64,000 nucleotides of DNA, taken from assembly GCA_022701365.1 (NCBI GenBank), contig JAKUHH010000013.1:1-64000 (forward strand), in the 5' to 3' direction. This stretch comes from Mycocentrospora acerina (taxonomy: Eukaryota; Ascomycota; Dothideomycetes; Pleosporales). Shown piece by piece: positions 10,991 to 20,921 of this stretch (the stretch's first letter is position 1; each line of letters begins with the position of its first letter). The notes beneath the pieces are model-generated. The model worked only from the letters and a program-made list of their open reading frames with translations. It had not been told where the DNA came from and ran no database searches. The translations under genes and the position numbers were made by a program.

Positions 10991-11072
10991 CGAAGGAGCT
11001 CGTTTATTTTGAGTTGTACCCCTCACTAAATTTAGCACAGACCCTACAACTCAGAAAAAACGAGCTTCTTCG
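10991..11072. repeat. Long imperfect inverted repeat (29-bp arms)
   Basis: The arms are 10991-11019 and 11044-11072. The left arm begins CGAAGGAGCTCGTTT and the reverse complement of the right arm begins CGAAGAAGCTCGTTT. Only about four of 29 positions differ, and the loop is 24 bases. Transcribed RNA would form a stable hairpin. It lies about 0.6 kb upstream of the secreted-protein gene. It may be a MITE end, a terminator-like structure or a small-RNA precursor. Confidence 0.55.
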
Positions 11073-11587
11073 TATTTTGGGCTACCCCCTAAGATTTCAA
11101 TCCTCCGAGAAAGTTTGTTGATGCCCAAATCGTCATTGACAGTCCCTGCTATTTCTAGGATATCTCCCATTTACTGGGCCTTACTCACAAATTTGACGCT
11201 AACCGAACGCCTGACATGTGGTGGACATTACTTTCACGTTTGTTGTAGCTGAAAGACCCACTTGCGGATTCAAAGCCATGGCTAGCGTCGAGGGTGAGAG
11301 TCGACGCTTGTAACGCAAACAGAGTAGTCTAAAGTTTGCACGAATCATAGCTTCCGCATTCCTGGCTAGACCGAAAGATAATATCGTTTGAACCCCTAAC
11401 AGGACCCACTATTTCGGCACATAAGTTAAGCCTGCCCTTTACTGCACCACTTCGGTGATGCCGTTCTGTAAGCGTAGTTTTGCGGCCGGCTGATTGTATT
11501 GTGGAAATTCGAAATAGAATCCTGATTTTTTACCAAGATGGTACCGATTATCTATTAGATGCCCACAAAATAAGAACCAAAAGGTAG

Positions 11588-11593
11588 TATAAA
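11588..11593 (+). promoter_or_regulatory. TATA box of the secreted-protein gene
   Basis: TATAAA lies 87 bp upstream of the ATG at 11681, in a normal position for a fungal core promoter. No other TATA-like word sits closer. Confidence 0.4.
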
Positions 11594-11680
11594 GCCTGTG
11601 GTGAGACATTTCTACAGCCTCATTGCCCTATTCTAATTTCTTGCTTTGCGCAGCCACTCATTTCTGCTTGCAAGCTCAAC

Positions 11681-13487
11681 ATGCTCTCTTTAATCAAACT
11701 TTCGGCTCTTTTGCTCAGTGCTACCGTAACTATAGCGATCCCTGTCGATTCTGCTGGCTCGGTTACTTTGCAGTGTGGTGTTCAAGGCTACGATCTTGCC
11801 ACAAAGGCTTACTTTTACGAGGCTAGCGAGACAATTGCCACACAGACTGCTTGCGCAACAAAATGCTCTGCCGACACTAAATGCATGAGTTATGTTGTAG
11901 GTGATGGTGCTTGCCTCCTATACATCACTCCAGTGTAAGTATTTAAGTTCACGATACATTTCAACGTAGAGGTTAACAGCATGCAGTATTGGTAATATCA
12001 GTCCTACTAGTGACAGTCCATATACTTTCTACGACAAAGCCTGCCCACGATCAAGCTCGACTTGCAACATCCCAGGCTATGATCTTAATACCCCTACAGC
12101 CTTCCAAAATTCAACTGCGACAGCTGCACTTTCGACAAGTGGATGCTCTATCCTATGCAAGACAACTTCAGGGTGCCTAAGCTTTGCAGCTAGCAAAACT
12201 GTTTGCTACCTGTACAACGCTCCTGCAGCTGGCAATATCAATCCTGTTTCGAGCAGCCAGTACTCGTTCTACGATGTATCGTGTCTGGTCACAGAAGAGT
12301 CAGCTTCATCCTCATCAAGCAGTGCACCTGCATCTCCAACAACTGTATCATCTTCTGCATTGTCAGCGAACAGCTCCGTTACAACATCATCTTCAGCGAG
12401 TACTGCTCTCATCACGGACGCACCATCATCTTCTATTAACTCAACGATCTCAGTGTCGTCTTCAACTAGCAACACAACTGTCTCATCTGCAATCAGTGGG
12501 AATGCCACTGTTACATCTTCATCTTCTGTATCACTGTCAGCAAACACTACAATCACATCGTCATCTTCAGCAAGTACTGCGCTGATCACGGATGCACCAT
12601 CATCTTCTATTAACTCAACCATTTCAGTGTCGTCATCAACCAGCAGCACAATTGTCTCTTCTATATCCAGTGTCAATGTCACTGTGACATCTTTGTCTTC
12701 TGTATCAACGTCAGTGTCAGCAAATACTACAATCGCATCATCATCTTCAGCAAGTGCTACGTTCGTCACGTCAGCCTCCTCGCTCAGCGCAAATCTTACA
12801 GCGTCGACTTCCACTTTTGTAGTGAGCGCGACAATTACGACTTTGAGTACATCGTCAACTTCAATCAATGCCACATCACTTGCAACTTCATCAAGTTTTA
12901 CGGTATCGGGCAGCTCTGCTGTTCCAATTACATCAATCACGTCTGCTGCCTCGTCCATTCCTATGTCACTGAACTCTACTATCCCGAGCTCGACTCTTAT
13001 GTCGACCACATCGTCATCTACTGTATCTAGTACCAGTTCTACGATAGTAGTTCCCACTCAAGTACTTGTTAACCCCGGATTTGAAGATGGAATGGCGCCC
13101 TGGGGAGCCAATAACTCTGCCGGAGTAGCAAGCGCATTTGTTGCTAATAACGCTCGAACAGGAACCCGAAGCTATGTGGCCGCCAATCTAGCAAATAACT
13201 GGCAAGCAACATTTTTCCAGAACGTTGTAGTTCAACCATCGAAACTATACACAATCAAAGCGTACGCGAAACAGACTGCTGTAGCTACAAACTGCAGTTG
13301 GGTTGCAACCCTGATCGGTACATCGACATCTAGATCAATCGCAAGCACTGTAGGACTTCAGTACACCTTAGGTTTAGGTGAAGGTCTCTCTTCAACCTCT
13401 ACGAGTGCGAGACTTACAATTGTTGTGAGCTGTAAAGGGCCTGGCAATGTATATTTTGATGATGTCACTCTAACGTCGACGACGTGA
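11681..13487 (+). CDS. Secreted Ser/Thr-rich protein with two Cys modules and a C-terminal carbohydrate-binding-like domain
   Basis: Exons 11681-11934 and 11987-13487 join over a 52-bp intron to give 584 aa. A signal peptide (MLSLIKLSALLLSATVTIA) leads into two tandem cysteine modules of about 75 residues. Each runs Cys-x-x-x-GYDL, then Cys pairs, then C-x-LY, then P-x-x-GNI, and ends FYD-x-x-C. They resemble PAN/apple-like modules. A long Ser/Thr stalk with 58-60-residue repeats follows and would be heavily O-glycosylated. The last about 145 residues (from LVNPGFEDG to VYFDDVTL) match the galactose-binding-like or CBM4/9-type jelly roll. There is no GPI signal, so it is probably released or wall-bound. 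Binding to a wall or host glycan is inferred. Confidence 0.85.
12363..12780 (+). repeat. Coding minisatellite of 174-180 bp in the Ser/Thr stalk
   Basis: Unit 1 spans 12363-12536 (174 bp, 58 codons), unit 2 12537-12716 (180 bp, 60 codons), and a partial third starts at 12717. Units share SANTT-type starts, TALITDAPSSSINSTISVSS in the first two, and a VTVTS-like end. All lengths are multiples of three, so copy number can change without breaking the frame. Confidence 0.75.
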
Positions 13488-14409
13488 ATGATATGTCAAA
13501 CGTAATAGAAGAGATTAAGTTGAAGGAACTATGATCAATGGACTTATAATTCGTCCTTAAATTTGTTATTTTGTTTGCGAATATCGTCAGTGCTAAATAT
13601 GAAAGTTTTGGAAACAGTGTTAGTGCGCAGGCCAGTTTTATTTCAGAGGTGGACTCGATTTCGGGCAAAGTTTATCCTTTCAATTCAATCCTCAATGAAT
13701 GTGGCTCAGTACAGCTGTCCAGTATTGAAGGTTTAACAATAACCATTATTTGTAGTATTGTAAATTGAAAATCCAATTTCCGACTCTTGGACAGATAGAT
13801 AAAGAGCTTGTTCACCTACTTCCAGCCATTTTGAAGATCATGACAGCTAACAAAGAAGTCTCTATTATGTACTGAAGTTGAAGACTATTAGGTAGATAAA
13901 CTACAATAGAATTCGTAAGTAAAAAGATTCCAGCTTTTAACGATTTATTTCGCTATGAAACATCACTGGACTTAAATAATTAAAATCAATTTTGGAACAG
14001 AACTGTTTCACAGATGAAATGAATCTGAGAACTGGTCTTTAAACTTGTAAATATGTAAACTCCACGCCATAAATTACTAGCAACAATTCACTACTTCTAT
14101 TCGCTAAAGTTTGAATCTTCTTGATGAATCATATAAATTCAGTATTAGTCAAGCGAGTTTACTACCACAATATCAGATATCTCTCAAAACATAATCTTGT
14201 GTCCATTCTAACTTTAGTAATACTGTCTTACAATTACCTATTTTCGCTCTGTCATCTTTCTTGCATTATATTGGTAGAATAAGTAGTAAAAAGAGGTAGA
14301 TTATATTCTTGCATAAACTGGGCTGACACATAATTTTTATCTCAAGATTCGTGCCCAAAAAACTGGAAACTGAAAATAGAACTGCAGACCTCTTAAGTCA
14401 TTACAGCGA
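13488..14409. other. AT-rich intergenic stretch
   Basis: Downstream of the secreted-protein gene the sequence is AT-rich and carries no frame with family support. The short open frames at 13571-13768 and on the opposite strand look random. Confidence 0.45.
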
Positions 14410-14950
14410 AAGCATCGATTTGCGCCTATGATGACTACCTCTTCGACATGTTCCTCGACCAAAAACTCGACGGTAAGTGGGGCCTGAAGCCGAACGAGTA
14501 TGTTGAATCTACCATTTTGATATTCAGATTTGCCTCCTCCATTCTGAACTCACAAACTGCCCAAGCCGAAGTTATGAGGGTCTTATTTCGAGGTGATCTC
14601 AACACCTTATATGCTACAAAGAAGTTCACTGGGAATGTCAACTAATCGCGTACTGCAGACGAAATCGAAGGCTGGATGGAAAGAATGTGACAGTTTCTCG
14701 CAAATGTTGTCGCAAGATACCCTCAATACCATTATGCGTTGGTGGGAATGATGCAAGCTATTTATATCCTGCCAAGTGTGCAGTTGTAGGAGCGATTCGT
14801 TCTCTAGATGTCGACGTCCCCATTGCAGCGCAATAGGTTCTTCATTGTTGGAAATGAGTCTCCAAACTTTACAGAGAATTTTTTAGCCGGGACAAGCCTC
14901 TTTAGGGCCTGTGGTCAGGTCAATCTATGTTTAGTGAAGACTGGTGGGGG
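14410..14950 (+). pseudogene. Unrecognised decayed gene fragment
   Basis: After a likely acceptor (CATTACAG at 14400-14407) one frame reads as a convincing protein for about 180 codons: YDDYLFDMFLDQKLDG, later GLKPNEYVESTILIF, YPQYHYALVGMMQAIYI and RFFIVGNESPNF. It contains four in-frame stops (TAA, TGA, TAG, TAG) after about residue 75 but keeps protein-like composition throughout, so it is a relic and not a chance frame. I do not recognise the family. No 5' exon could be assigned upstream in the AT-rich DNA. Confidence 0.4.
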
Positions 14951-15927
14951 TTTTGGTTGAGGAGGGCAAAGTGAGTAGCTTCTCTGACCTTAGTACAGGA
15001 GAAAACGAGAGGTATGGCAAGACAGATGATACAAGCTAGAGAGATATAGGCTGATAAGTATCTATCAAGAATACCATGATGTGTAGGTGTGGTGGTAGAA
15101 TTACGCGTCATATGCTTCTACTTTTGAAGTTGTCACACATGTGGGTGTTGGTGTGAAAGTTAACATTCTTGTCTTTTCGCAGTCCGAATCAAAAGCTGCC
15201 CTTTATGCAGTAAGAATAGTATTTGCCTACAGTCAGTGTCGCTATGGTGCAGCGCTGGATGAGTGGGCGAGTAGTGACAGATGCGTCAGAAGCAGCAGCT
15301 GTGCAATTTGATTTGCGTCCATACCCTGAAAGATTGTCGAGAATGTGTTTCACAATGGAAATTTTCTAGCGAAACCAGCTTCACCATCTGTGTAATCTTG
15401 GATTTTAACCCGTGTTGTATCGCGACATTTCGCGAAATGCCGACAATCAAGTCTGAAGGAGAGAGTGGCCTGGCCTGGCGCTGCCCCGGCAGGCTGCTCT
15501 GACAACTGCAACCAGCATCAACAAAGCGCCCGGCCTGCAAGAGTTGCACTCACCACAATAACATGACCATGAATCTTGTCTTCGCTTCACCACAAACATT
15601 GCCATCGCATCACGACTGCACGCTTTGTCCTGCAATTGCGACGGAGACGGCGATGGATGTCTTTCCCGATGCACGCGCCCTGTGCCTGTGCCCTTCCAGC
15701 ATCGACGCGTGGGCCAGTCTGCGCAGCCTGTCGTGAGTCGGCGATTATTCCCGGCGGCTAATGCCCATGCCACCCTGCGCATCCAGCGTCGACAAGGCCA
15801 TGCTGCAACTAACGAGACGCCGAGGCCGGCACGACAGGCAAAGGGCAACCACGTGCACGAGCGAGTGACGCGCTCGCCAAGCAGAACGATAAGCCAGCAG
15901 CACCATCACTAGCCCCACCACCTACTG
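14951..15927. other. Intergenic stretch turning sharply GC-rich
   Basis: From about 15440 to 16350 base composition is clearly more GC-rich than the neighbouring kilobases. The segment before 15928 has several overlapping frames on both strands, which GC-rich DNA gives by chance. It probably holds the promoter or leader of the relic that follows. No separate gene is supported. Confidence 0.4.
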
Positions 15928-17160
15928 ATGCAGGTGGAGGAGGTGGTGGAAAATGACAACAACGACGACAACAACAACGATGAACCAAATGTGCGCGCTT
16001 CACGTCTCATCAGACCGCAATGCACGAAAGGCAGAACAGCAAACAGCGGCGCTGCGTCTGTCATACCTTCACTACCGTCAAACAGCCACTCGGTTGCCTC
16101 GAGCACCATCAACGCATTCTGCTGGGACAATAACACAGCGCCGTCCACGAGCCCATGTAAAGGCTACAAGAGCCGGTCGGTAAGCCCAGTCAAGTCCATG
16201 GTCGATCTTCGCCTGCTCGAAACGAGAGTGCGGAAGAAGAACATGGACGTAGAAACGCTCCTTGGTTATGCGCGCCAGCTCGGGTCTGACGTCGAAGGCT
16301 ATCGGCGCTCAGAAAATCCACACCAAGTGAATTGAAGGGAGCACTCGCAACACTTGGCGAGAGACCTAAGGGGGTGGTAAAAGGGCAAATACCAGGCTCA
16401 GCAGAACAAGGCTTAGCGGCAGCGCGAATCGGACGAAATACTCAATATCAGAAATTTGACTCTAGATTTCAAAGACAACCCCAATCCGAAAGCCGGTTGG
16501 AACTGCGACGTCCAATTTCCGCATGCTCTCCGCTGCGCAATTACGCACGTGGCTAACATCCGCTAGGAAAACGTTACCCAGATGCAGCCAGACAAGAATC
16601 TCATTCCCAAGGCTAATCTTGCTGTCGCCGAAAGAAATGTTGTCGATTCTGCACTCTTTGCCGATCACTACCGGTCTCTGCCGAAGCTGTCTAGAAAATC
16701 CTTTTACGCAATTAAACTATTCAGAGCGTTTGCTACATCAGCTCCGCCTACAGTAGTTTGCGCGCAATGCCCACTGTAGTTATTATCGAGACTAAAACCC
16801 CCTATGGCAAAGCGTCAAATGCCATTGTACAACTCTCACTTTAGGCAGCTACATACTTCAACTGACTGCGCGCCCTCCCACCCCAGACAAGTGACATGTA
16901 GTCTCGATGTCCTTGTTTTTTATCACAACGGTTCGAGGACGGTACTCGCTGTACTTTGCTACTGGCGGTGAACGCGAAGTTAGCATCGCGTGATGAAATT
17001 CCGACTTTGGAAATACGGGCACAATCATGGTCTGCTATCAAGTCTTGGCTGTATTAGAACGTGTATGCTTGCGGATCAAGTAGTAATGTGGGCCGCGATT
17101 TGTGGAAGGTTGTCTGGCGATACCGTCAAGAAAATTATGCTTGTGTCTTTTGTGTATATT
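15928..17160 (+). pseudogene. PD-(D/E)XK nuclease-like fungal protein, decayed
   Basis: Pieces in register on the plus strand rebuild a fungal PD-(D/E)XK nuclease-like protein. An acidic N-terminus starts at 15928. A block with SPVKSMVDLRLLETRV lies near 16190. Then, after frame loss, WNCDVQFPHALR, a VVDSALFADHY segment with the catalytic Asp, and VVIIETKTPYGKASNAIVQL with the E-x-K pair near 16785. Further on come AATYFN and a WSAIKSWLY-like end. Stops at 16333-16335, 16564-16566, 16842, 16863 and 16896 break it. Some replace Trp, Gln or Arg, as expected for C-to-T decay. Related genes are numerous in fungal accessory regions. Their role is unknown. Confidence 0.6.
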
Positions 17161-17847
17161 GTTATCTTTCAGCTGCTTCTTGATATTGCCAGCATTCGTT
17201 CTACAAATAAACATGGCCAGCATTTGGTATGCAAACAACGTTTGATGCAGCAAATTGCTGGTGGTGATTAGGCAAATTTTATACAACGTAAAGATATTTG
17301 TTAATGTCAGTATTTTTGATACAATGTACATGGCGAAATCATGACTGTGGCTGCTTGCATACAAATTTTAGATGCATTAACTTGTTCAGCTTTTTTCAGG
17401 CAATGCAATTCATTTACCTTGAGTTGTTACTTTTATGAGGCATCATGTCTTACATTGGCAATAAATATGACTCGACGAAAGCTAAGCATCATTCAAAATT
17501 TGTAAACCTAAATCAGGTGAGTCAGCTCATCGCGCACCTAGAGATCGTCGTCACTGGTCACAATGTTTCATCCATGTAAGCCTCAAGATGATGATTGGAT
17601 CAAATATTACTTTTCGCGTCTGTCGTCATGCCACAAGTGCAGCTCCGGCTGACACTGTCTTGATAATGGACGTAAGAAGGCAAAATACAGAAATTCCCTG
17701 GCTTTCCTTATTTTTAATGTAGGACATAGCTCGCACTTATCTTTATTGACAAGTTTACTCTACCAGACCACTTTTATAGAACACTTTCAGCCCTACAAAT
17801 CTGTAGATGCCAATATCAGTGATATTTTACCCCGCGACAACTGTAAT
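17161..17847. other. Intergenic stretch before the BTB gene
   Basis: No gene is supported. The first part may include the decayed 3' end of the preceding relic. The last 100 bp are the leader of the BTB gene. Confidence 0.4.
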
Positions 17848-18726
17848 ATGGATCAATCTCCTGAAATACCCCCTGATCTGTTCTATTCAGATGAGCCTTT
17901 TGCACCCTTAGTACAAAATATTCCAGAGTAGGTAGGCTAGGTTTACCTTCCATGAACTCATCTAATCTTTCTCATAAGATATTACAATTCGCCTGTCCTA
18001 TCTGATGGCACCGTAAAATGTGGCGAAAAAGAATTTCATATACATCAAATAGTCCTCTGTACTCAGTCAAAGTACTTTTCAAAAGCATTCAGTAGAGATT
18101 AGAAGGTAAGTGTAGATACCGTCATAGCATGGCTCCAGCTTACGTGTACCTAGGAGTCAGTCGAGAAAGCCATTCTCTTAGAAGATGAAGAAGTATCCGT
18201 CGTTGAGGCAATGCTCCGATTCTTATATAAATTCGAATACGACGCCAGTGGAGGCGCAAGTGAGAATACTTCACCCATGGTGTTCAATGTCAAAGTCTAT
18301 AGCATCGCGGATAAATACGATATCCCAGCATTGAAGATAAAGGCTAAAGCTAAATTCGCAACATCCGTCAAAACCTGCTGGAAGACGGATGAATTTTCAC
18401 ACGCTATTGCAGAAGTATATAGCTCCACTCCGCAAAGTGACCGCGGGCTTCGACATATACTTGTTGAGGTCGCCTGCGAAAATATCACAATTCTGTTCGC
18501 AAAGCAGACGTTCTGCGATGTTCTTGGGGAGGTAGTTGGATTCGCTTCAGATGTTGCTGTATTTCAAGCAGGCAAAATAAGCCAGTCCAAAAAGATGAAT
18601 CAAATCCGGTACCTATGCCCTAGTTGCGCCAAAAAATGGGAAGCGAAAAAAACCTCTGGCCAGAGCTATTATTGCCAACATTGTGGTAATCTTCGGTGTG
18701 ATTGGAAGTCGTACGTTGTTCAATAG
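17848..18726 (+). pseudogene. BTB/POZ domain protein with C-terminal zinc ribbon, one premature stop
   Basis: Three exons (17848-17927, 17979-18105, 18154-18726) with introns of 51 and 48 bp give 259 codons. The BTB core is clear: SDGTVKCGEKEFHIHQIVLC, then SKYFSKAFSRD, then ESVEKAILLEDEEVSVVEAM and LRFLYKFEYD. The C-terminus carries two CxxC pairs (CPSC and CQHC), a zinc-ribbon-like end. The codon at 18100-18102 is TAG at the place where this family has a conserved Trp (FSRDxK). One G-to-A change of TGG explains it. Everything else is intact, so the allele is either freshly dead or read through. BTB proteins of this type often recruit partners by dimerisation. The role here is unknown. Confidence 0.75.
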
Positions 18727-19522
18727 CTAAGATCAAAGCTTTTTGTAAATTTGAGTTTATTTTCATCCTTTTTGTTTCCATTGATGAAGTAGTTCGACTA
18801 GTTCTGGCTTTCCAAGGGCTCGGCACGGCTCCTTTTTATAGGTGAAGCGCTATAAAGAGTGGGAGTTTCTATTGAAAGTTCAACGTTCGTCACCGTTGCC
18901 TTGTCTGTAAGACTCTACTTGTCTCTGGCTCAGATACGTATCTAGCAGCCACGCGTGCTCTTTGCTTCTTAGAGCATACTCAGCTTTTGGTTTCCTACTG
19001 ATAGTAAGCAATATAGAAGACTAGTAGGCAAATGCTGCTGAGTAAAAGTAGTCGTTCCAGAGAGACTGTAATTTTCGTTAAGACATGAATATTAAGGACA
19101 TAGCTTGCATTCGGCTAGTTCTGCTTTTTAAGAGCTTGAAATTTATTCTTACTAGGTAATTTAAGCTGATCAGATGTATCATTTTTGAGGACTATATCAA
19201 TAGGAGATTATCTTCATGCTGAGAACTCACATGCTCACACACATGATATCATACTAGTGAAGGTGGACACATTCTTTTCTTGGAAGTCACCAGATCTCAA
19301 TGTGAATTTTGGATTTAAGCTCAACATTATAAATCATCTCTGTTATCAGTCAAATTTAATCAAAAAAGGCGAACCACTTTTTTTTGCAAGATATCAGGCT
19401 CGCTGAAGTAGTTTCAAATGAGTCAACGTCTCAATTTAATAATTTAGTTTAAATCTTTTCGTAATTGTATGAAATGATGGTCTCTTACTTGCCTTCAATG
19501 ATATACCTCCGATCATCTACGG
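18727..19522. other. Intergenic stretch, nothing recognised
   Basis: This lies between the BTB gene and the 3' end of the minus-strand reductase. I see no frame with family support and no repeat. Confidence 0.45.
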
Positions 19523-20921
19523 TCATAGTCTTGCCAATGTCATGCTTTCTGTTTCTGCTTGTGGTTCTACAAAAGAATCTCGGCTCCCTGCCCTGAAAGG
19601 TAAAACGCCTGCATTCTCAAAAGCTCTGAAAGTGTCGATGAATACGTCGCACGTGTCATCATAGCGGTACCATCCGTACTTGCGTGCTTTTGTCATTGAA
19701 GATACAGTTGGCCAATTCTTACCAGTCGTCCAGTCGAAAAATGACCAAGTTCCCCAGTCAAAGGCTTCTCTTTTACCACCATATTTGTCGACAACTCTAT
19801 ACCATACTTCCTTCTTATCTTTGGCCCAATCACCCATAAGAACCGCATGATCTCGATGAGCTTTGACACCATTGTTGTTTTTTGGTTGAGTTGTTTTGGG
19901 AGGATCTGTGACCTGTATGTCGCGTGAGTACGGCGTTGTTAGAGGCAACCGAAGTAGCGCAAAAAGAGTAGCTTACGGTTACTCCAAAATACTCTCCAAA
20001 TCGTTGCCACATCTCTTTCCATGTAAATGTATCCCCGTTAACATGGTTGAACGCCTCGTCCTTGGTGTGTTTTTGAGTCATAGCCCAAACAGAAAGATCG
20101 GCCAAGCCTTTTGCAGAGGAGCAATCATCTAAGCTATTGTATGCATATGCGCTGCCTGGAAAAACTGCATCTTGTCCTAACTCACGGCATATCAGGAAGT
20201 AAAGTGCAATGGTGATAGCTTCAGACATGCCGTTGTTTGCCGGTGCAAAGCCGATGATGGCATTTGGCCTTTGCAATGTCAGCGTTTTGATTTGAACTAC
20301 GCAGATGGTGATATTTTTACCTAGTAATAGTGTAATGCCAATGTCTTCCAATTGATGCGGCCTGCTTTTGATAGTGGAAAAGCAAATCTTCTTGTTTATA
20401 ATAGAAATTCTCGCCGTAATCATTGTAGCGTGGCAAAGATTCTCTATAAGGCGCTAGTCCAGGACCCAAATGAGCACCGTAATTCTTGTTTCATCAGAGA
20501 TTATAAAACGGATTTCTTTCAAGATACTACTTACTTTTCCTCCTGTCTGAAGACATATCCTCTGCAGTGAGCTTCCAGCAACGATGTTAAGAGCCCTCAC
20601 AAAGTTCTCAAACATTGGAACATTGTACGTTTTCAGCTCCTTAAAGTCGTCTGAATGAACATATGATGTAAAGAAGGCATGAGTCACCCCCTTGCAGAAC
20701 GGCTCCATAGACTTGATAACATCCTCCTCCGCGCTCATAAGATTGAGCGTGAAAAACTCAACACGGCCATCCCGCCAGATGTTGTTCATAGGTTTCCGCG
20801 AGGTGATGATAATTTTCGTCCATTGCGACTCAGGCTGACGCAGGAGGTGTTCTATAATAGCATTACCAGATATGCCATTTGCGCCCGTCACAAAGGCGAT
20901 CTGTGATGGGAGAGGGACCAT
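19523..20921 (-). CDS. PRISE-type NAD(P)-dependent reductase/epimerase-like protein
   Basis: Four exons on the minus strand (20921-20535, 20484-20321, 20268-19977, 19912-19523) with introns of 50, 52 and 64 bp give 410 aa. The Rossmann motif VTGANGISG is at 11-19. Downstream blocks fit the PRISE (progesterone 5-beta-reductase/iridoid synthase-like) SDR family: THAFFTSYVHSDDF, the catalytic-type NFYYKQED at 155-162, RPNAIIGFAP, EAFNHVNGDTFTW and, near the end, FDWTTGKNWPT and RKYGWYRYDD. These enzymes reduce enones, and fungal members occur both in secondary-metabolite clusters and alone. All splice junctions restore the family sequence, so the gene looks functional. The substrate is unknown. 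Confidence 0.88.

Larger units (their letters stand above)
9250..11587. other. Repeat-bearing, gene-free interval
   Basis: No gene is supported here. It holds two extremely AT-rich blocks (about 9460-9785 and 10080-10205) that flank a solo LTR. Then follows moderately AT-rich sequence, a long inverted repeat at 10991-11072 and the promoter of the secreted-protein gene. The AT-rich blocks are dense in TA dinucleotides and look like RIP-mutated repeats. Confidence 0.5.

Noticed and set aside
12269..13057. 262-codon open frame on the minus strand
   Set aside because: It is the antisense shadow of the Ser/Thr repeat stalk, with low-complexity Asp/Val/Glu composition.
16925..16945. GGTTCGAGG word resembling a tRNA B box
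   Set aside because: There is no A box or cloverleaf around it and it lies in the PD-(D/E)XK relic. No tRNA gene was found in the window.
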